A model generated the notes under the pieces. The model did no database searches and was not told where the DNA came from. It saw only the letters and a list, made by a program, of their open reading frames with translations. A program made the translations under genes and the position numbers. This document shows, one piece after another, positions 59,434-64,000 of a DNA stretch of 64,000 bases. The stretch is from Brassica napus. Its lineage: Eukaryota; Streptophyta; Magnoliopsida; Brassicales; Brassicaceae. Numbering within the stretch: the stretch's first letter is position 1; every line of letters begins with the position of its first letter. Where the stretch lies: positions 9,341,065-9,405,064 of the forward strand of contig NC_063452.1 of NCBI RefSeq assembly GCF_020379485.1. The letters run 5' to 3'.

Positions 59434-61219
59434 GGGCTTATTGGATTAGGGATTTCATAAAATTTTAGGTTTTTGCCAAATTCTCCCTTATTGGATTAGG
59501 TATTTATAAAAAAAATTACAAATCCTCCTTTATTGGATGTATCATTTATAAAAACTCTTTTAAATCACCCTTTATTGGAAAATATAGATTTCATCAATGA
59601 GATTCATCAAAAGTTATTTTGGATTATTAAAAACTATCATTTACCCTTCAAATCCAATAGAACAAAATACCATCTAAAGAGATGGAATTTAAGAAGAAAA
59701 AAAGATTATTTCATATTTACTACGATCTCCACGAGATCTTTGCGCCATATCAAAACTATCGGAGCTTGTAGCCACAACATCGTCCACAAAAAGGTCTGAA
59801 AATGAAGATAGCGTTGAAGGCACGGAAGAGTTATAAACAAATTGAGCGTTGGTTTCGACTGATGGGGACATAGACTGAGAGGGGGAGGTCACAACATCCA
59901 GCTGTATATCTTCTTCTAACATGGCTAGATTAGCAAATCTGTTTGATCCTTTTGCATCACTTAACTGTAAGCAACTATCTCGGAGGCCATCTACACTGGA
60001 TTTACATTTCAAATCCACCACAGGGGTAGACAGTGGTAGTGTACCTGCAGCAGCAAAGACTAAAGGAGCAGAAGAAGTAGGTGAAACAGAAGTTGATGTA
60101 GTGATGTTCCCAATGAAACCAGAATCCGTGTTAAATTGTGTAGTTTCCGGAACACATACTATATCAGATGGAGAAGCGCTAATAGATGTGGAATTATCTG
60201 CTGGTGGAGGGACAGAATCAGTTTCCATTGAGTCAGAATGAGTTATTTGGAGGGTTGAGACATTTGCATCAGTGTTGTATGCAGTAGCTTCAGATGGTAC
60301 ATGGAAACATACCTCTTCAGCTAACAAACCTTACTTCTCTTGCCGTCTTCAACATCTCCTAAAACATTATATCAGGCAAAAGATGTTGACGTAAAGTAGT
60401 TGCTATTGAACGGGAACGTATCAGAAGTTTGCGATCTGAAGAAGCGGCCATGCTCCGCCTTCAAGAGCTATAGCTGGTAGAAAATCTCTCTTGAGTCCTT
60501 TTTTAACTTGAGATGTGTTCTTGCCCGTAGCTTATCCCATTATGTGAAGAATATAAGTAGATCTATGGGGCCAAAGATAAGACCATCCATTGCCACTTTG
60601 GCTGCCACTGTGCCACAAAACGTGTTGACTTCGGTACATATCAAAGCTTTTATATCACAACAAGTACCTGCGATACCGCAAGTATAACAGTTTTGCTGGA
60701 TTAGCTGAGATGCAAACATGAGCATTTATAGCTAAATGATTATGAAAGAAGCAGGAAAGAAACCAGAAGTGGCCAACATTACTAACAAAACCAAGTCCAA
60801 ACATGCTTGTGATAGCTACTCGCTTCCAGTTGAGCTTGAAATCTGCATCTTTATTTGTGTCCTGTTATATGGAAACATAGATTAGCAATATATACAGATC
60901 TATTCATCCGGCAACCTATATATATGTCAATACTTTAGCCACAAAATCAGAGCAATATATAACAACCGTAAACATATATTTTCTCCTACCAACCTATATC
61001 CATAGACCTTAGATACAAATAGGAATAGAAGGTCGTGGCCGAAACTATTATTAAAATATTTTAGAAATATCTTACAAAATCTTACCAAAGTCTCTTTTTA
61101 AATCTCCATCAAAATCCTTGAATTCAACAAAACCCTCCATCAAAATCATAGAATTCAACAAAACCCTCTAAATCTTAAAATCTTGAAAACCTTCTCAAAC
61201 CCCTAATTCAATAAGCCCC
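59434..61219. mobile_element. Element with terminal inverted repeats and a captured fragment
   Basis: Left end GGGCTTATTGGATTAGGGAT; the right end, inverted, reads GGGCTTATTGAATTAGGGGT. Subterminal TTATTGGATTAGG/TATTGGA repeats follow on the left and AAAACCCTC repeats on the right. The interior contains a minus-strand LINE-ORF1-like ORF and no transposase. No clear target duplication. Possibly a Pack-MULE-type or other non-autonomous DNA element. Confidence 0.55.
59689..60327 (-). pseudogene. Ser/Thr-rich ORF resembling a LINE ORF1 segment
   Basis: 212 open codons, Ser/Thr/Pro-rich, containing KGSNRFANLAMLEEDIQLDV. This resembles the 'N(R/P)F..L' segment found before the basic tail in plant LINE ORF1 proteins. 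No zinc knuckle or nucleic-acid-binding domain is visible. It lies opposite to the neighbouring LINE and inside the terminal-repeat element, so it is probably a captured piece, although the frame has stayed open. Confidence 0.45.
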
Positions 61220-61374
61220 CCTAACTCAGACAACATTAAACACATTACAATACTCAAAAGATGGGGAATCAAAGACCAAACAAGAGCATATCATCACTTA
61301 ATCATATTTATATATGCTGACAAAAAAAATAATAATAAAAAAAAGAATATTTATATAAAGCGCAAAGAAAGTCA

Positions 61375-61409
61375 ACGACCATGCGGTTGCGCGGGAGATA
61401 CACACCTAG
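61375..61409 (+). mobile_element. Helitron 3' terminus
   Basis: ACCATGCGGTTGCGCGGGAG followed by ATACACACCTAG and then T. The GC hairpin plus CTAG|T is the Helitron 3' signature. I could not assign a 5' TC end upstream. Confidence 0.55.
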
Positions 61410-62134
61410 TTCACATAATAACCGAAAAGTATTAAAGTCTCCTTTAGTTTACAATGGAAATTTAATTTTATGTTGAAAAATGAAATTTATGCTTCTCATT
61501 ATTTTCTATAAAAAGGCTTTGTTAGCATTATAGATAAAGTACACAAACAACAACAAAAATTACTATCTCCCAGTTAAATATTTTACTAAGTTTTAATGTC
61601 TGATAATATAACACAAAAATAAGTTTGAAAGGTTTTGTTATTCGGTGATGAAAAACAGAAACATATGCAGTTGTATCATGAGAATCTGAACGCTATAAAA
61701 CCGTTACTCGGAGCATTTACAGATTTAAAAAAAAGATTAATCATCTAGACTCTGAAATTCTTCTTTATTTATAAATTTCTGGTAATAAAATAAAGTTCTT
61801 ACACTTCGTCCCCAAAACCATCAAATCATCCTTTTCTTCCTGGTGGTATTTCACAGCCGCCAAGCTAGTCAATTCGCTAGAAACAAAGCCCAAGGTGTCA
61901 CCGCCACTTTCATCAAAGCTTGTTGCAAATTCATCATCAGTTTTGTACAGTTTGCATTAGAAGCGTCTCTCTTGTATTCTTGTACTTGCCAGTGTGTGAT
62001 GCTGATCTCGTCCTATGTTCTGACTACTGCGATTTTCCATGTATTGTATTTGTCTCCCCTGCTTCCATTTCACTTATATTGCTTCTGATTATTGCTTAAA
62101 CCATTTCTTCTAACCTTTCTGGAATATATCTTGT
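61410..62134. other. Intergenic with one exon-like stretch
   Basis: 61853-61921 resembles an internal exon (TTTCACAG acceptor, then an open Lys/Ser/Pro-rich frame). No partner exon or known domain was found. Confidence 0.35.
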
Positions 62135-62148
62135 AAGGTCTGTTAGTT

Positions 62149-62260
62149 TTTTTTTTTTTTTGTTCACTGGGCGCTCTCTGGAATCCCGGAGGAGTCGAAC
62201 CCGTGTGCCTTGGGATCCAGTTCACTCTAGTATTTTACCACTAGGCTATTCTGTCCCGGC
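62149..62260 (-). mobile_element. tRNA-derived SINE with perfect 14-bp target duplications
   Basis: On the minus strand it starts CCGGGACAGAATAGCC and holds an A box TAGCCTAGTGG and a B box GGGTTCGACTCC. It ends in a poly(A) seen here as a T run at 62149-62160. AAGGTCTGTTAGTT flanks it at 62135-62148 and 62261-62274 without mismatch. About 112 bp, and apparently recent. Confidence 0.92.
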
Positions 62261-62827
62261 AAGGTCTGTTAGTTATTTCCTCTTGATAAAAAGCAACAAT
62301 TATCGAAAACATAATTTCTCAATATTAATATCCGGGTCAGCATTAAGAGCGAAAGAGTTTCTAACTATAACTTATACTAGAAAACTCTATTATTCAGTTA
62401 GGGGTTAATCAGAAATTATATTTAGAACAAAAATAAGGTATGTCTTGTTAGAAAAATCGTATGTATTGGACGTCTATATAAATTTAGGTTTATGTAGAAT
62501 TTACAAAACTATTTTGTTTAGTTAGATTTTGGTTATATTCCTTATTTAAGATATTAATAGATGTCCAACTGAGGAAATTAATTTATATTTCCACTGTCTA
62601 ATTTTCGTAAATTGTAAATGCGAACTTATCATAAATTTTATCCTACTAAAGTAGAGTTATTTATCGTGATATGTTCGTTATTTGTAATTTGTTAAAATTA
62701 AACAAATTTGCTTATTTATAAATGTAAATTTCAATATATTAAAATAAATATATCTAATTAATTTTATTTAGGATTCTTAATTTTCGCGTACTCGTAAGAA
62801 CTAGTCGTTGAATGGACTGATCGTCAA

Positions 62828-63000
62828 AGTAGGATTGGGCATTTTACCCGATATCTGAATCCGTATCCGAAACTGATCCAAAATACCCTAACCAAAATCC
62901 GAATCGAAGTAACAAAATATCCCGGTTAGAAAAGATTGGATATCCGAAAACGGATAACTTCCAAACCCGAATGAATATCCGAAAATCACCAAATATATGT
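62828..63000. repeat. Dispersed 'GGGCATTTTACCCGATATC' repeat, copy 3 of 3
   Basis: A relative of the repeats at 7243-7400 and 25238-25400, with CCGAAAC/ATCCGAAT iterations. Confidence 0.5.
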
Positions 63001-63081
63001 ATACTTAACCTTATATTCATAGTTTATTTTTTTCATTTATTCAAAATATTTATATTGATGTTGCTTATGGTTCAAAATTAG

Positions 63082-63083
<2 letters not shown>

Positions 63084-63117
<34 letters not shown>
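63084..63117. repeat. (AT)n microsatellite
   Basis: An uninterrupted AT run of about 34 bp. Confidence 0.9.
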
Positions 63118-63118
<1 letters not shown>

Positions 63119-63229
63119 CAGCAGAAAATTTATTTGTTACTCACTTAAAGTGCATATTAAACTTCTTATTTCATTCATTAAGAGCTCTCCAAAAGATATC
63201 TATAACTGCAAAGATAAAGTTTTTTGCTG

Positions 63230-63630
63230 TAAAAAAAACTTCAAAACTCCAAATTTGAAATTGTAAGGAGTGAAACTCTATATTAAAGTGAAACTCTATT
63301 GAAGTTGTGAGGAGTGAAACTCTATATTGAAGTTTCACTATTCAAAACTTCAAATTTGAAGTTTCATATTTTTATTTACATTTTGGTCTCTATAATTTAC
63401 ACATCATATTTATGATTCTTAAATATTTTAAGTTGTGAGGAGTGAAACTCTATATCAAAGTTTCACTATTTAAAACTTCAAAACTCTATATTGAAGTTTC
63501 ATATTTCAAATTTGAAGTTGCGAAGAGTGAAGTTTCACTATTCAAAACTTCAAATTTGAAGTTTCATATTTTTGTTTACATTTTGGTCTATATAATTTAC
63601 ACATCATATTTATAATTCTTAAATACAATT
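63230..63630. repeat. Tandem and inverted repeat cluster (MITE-like)
   Basis: GAGTGAAACTCTATATTGAA, CTTCAAATTTGAAGTTTCAT and TACATTTTGGTC..ATAATTTACACATC each occur two or more times, many as local palindromes (CTTCAAATTTGAAG). This looks like a nested or internally duplicated MITE family. Confidence 0.65.
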
Positions 63631-64000
63631 TTATCATTTATCTTTTAATCCTTAAAAAATTATATCTCATAAATATTTCAATTTTTTTATATATTAAAGT
63701 TTTACACATAAAATTAAATAAAACTTTATAATAAGATTTAAGTTATTTTAAAACTAGATTTAGACAACAAAAATATACAAAAAAAACTTAACAATTGTTT
63801 TTAAAAAATTCATGAAGACATAGCTACTACACAAATATAAATATTACAACAACACTAATAGTCAGGTAAATTTGATCCAAACTTTCAAAATTTTCACAAT
63901 ATTGTCCAAACATATTTTGTGTAACTGAAGATGGTTATTTATGTTGTTTTTGATGTCTTTTTCGTACAATTATTTCTTATTAACGTCTAATGTATTCACG

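Noticed and set aside
60540..60725. A Cys-rich 61-codon minus-strand ORF as a secreted peptide
   Set aside because: No signal peptide-like start and no conserved cysteine spacing; it lies inside the terminal-repeat element.
61843..62088. An 81-codon plus-strand membrane-like ORF
   Set aside because: It has no ATG at the proposed start and its hydrophobicity comes from CT-rich sequence; only an exon-like border at 61853 is of note.
62160..62260. A functional tRNA gene
   Set aside because: The A and B boxes fit, but the cloverleaf is not complete, and poly(A) with target duplications shows a SINE.

Overview
This is plant nuclear DNA, almost certainly from a Brassica-type crucifer. It is AT-rich, its genes have introns with GT..AG borders, and it carries Brassicaceae-style repeats: a CACTACAAGAAAA transposon end, TCTATACTATTA...CTAG|T Helitrons, tRNA-derived SINEs and 'CATCTCCAA' MITEs. 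There are no operons and no tRNA, rRNA or CRISPR loci. Species is an inference; nothing here fixes it below family or genus level.

Only three genes look intact. (1) A seven-exon receptor-like cytoplasmic kinase of the RLCK VI type, 13768-16827 (+). (2) A three-exon gene for a conserved 128-residue protein of unknown function, 36187-37196 (-). (3) A single-exon secreted RALF-like peptide, 45606-45812 (+). Two other host-type genes are decayed: a WDR75/UTP17-like WD40 gene (32930-35565, -) and an RPA1-like OB-fold/zinc-finger gene (29035-30560, -). An RNase H-like fragment lies at 27190-27795.

Layout. 1-13048: a 4-kb segment present twice (1-4013 and 8734-13048). The copies are separated by a CACTA-type transposon fragment whose 5' end lies exactly at the end of copy 1. 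Copy 2 carries a 275-bp retroposon with 17-bp target duplications; copy 1 keeps the empty site. 13.5-16.8 kb: the kinase gene, with a SINE in intron 6 and a 28-C tract in its last exon. 18.9-25.0 kb: a complete Ty1/copia element on the minus strand with LTRs identical by eye and a GTTAA target duplication. 25-37 kb: degraded coding fragments plus the 128-aa gene. 38-45 kb: a 660-bp foldback, two MITEs and a Helitron. 45.6 kb: the RALF gene. 48.9-53.2 kb: a gag-bearing retroelement whose ~630-bp terminal repeats are inverted, not direct, yet which has TG..CA ends and a 5-bp target duplication. 53.6-59.3 kb: a LINE pseudo-element split by a 1326-bp solo LTR. 59.4-61.2 kb: an element with terminal inverted repeats carrying a LINE-ORF1-like piece. 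62.1 kb: a SINE with perfect 14-bp target duplications.

The oddest structure is the inverted-terminal-repeat gag element (48881-53232). The copia leader encoding a small two-membrane-segment peptide, the duplication breakpoint at a CACTA terminus, and the poly-C tract that decides the kinase C-terminus also merit a second look. All similarity calls are from reading motifs by eye; no database search was run.
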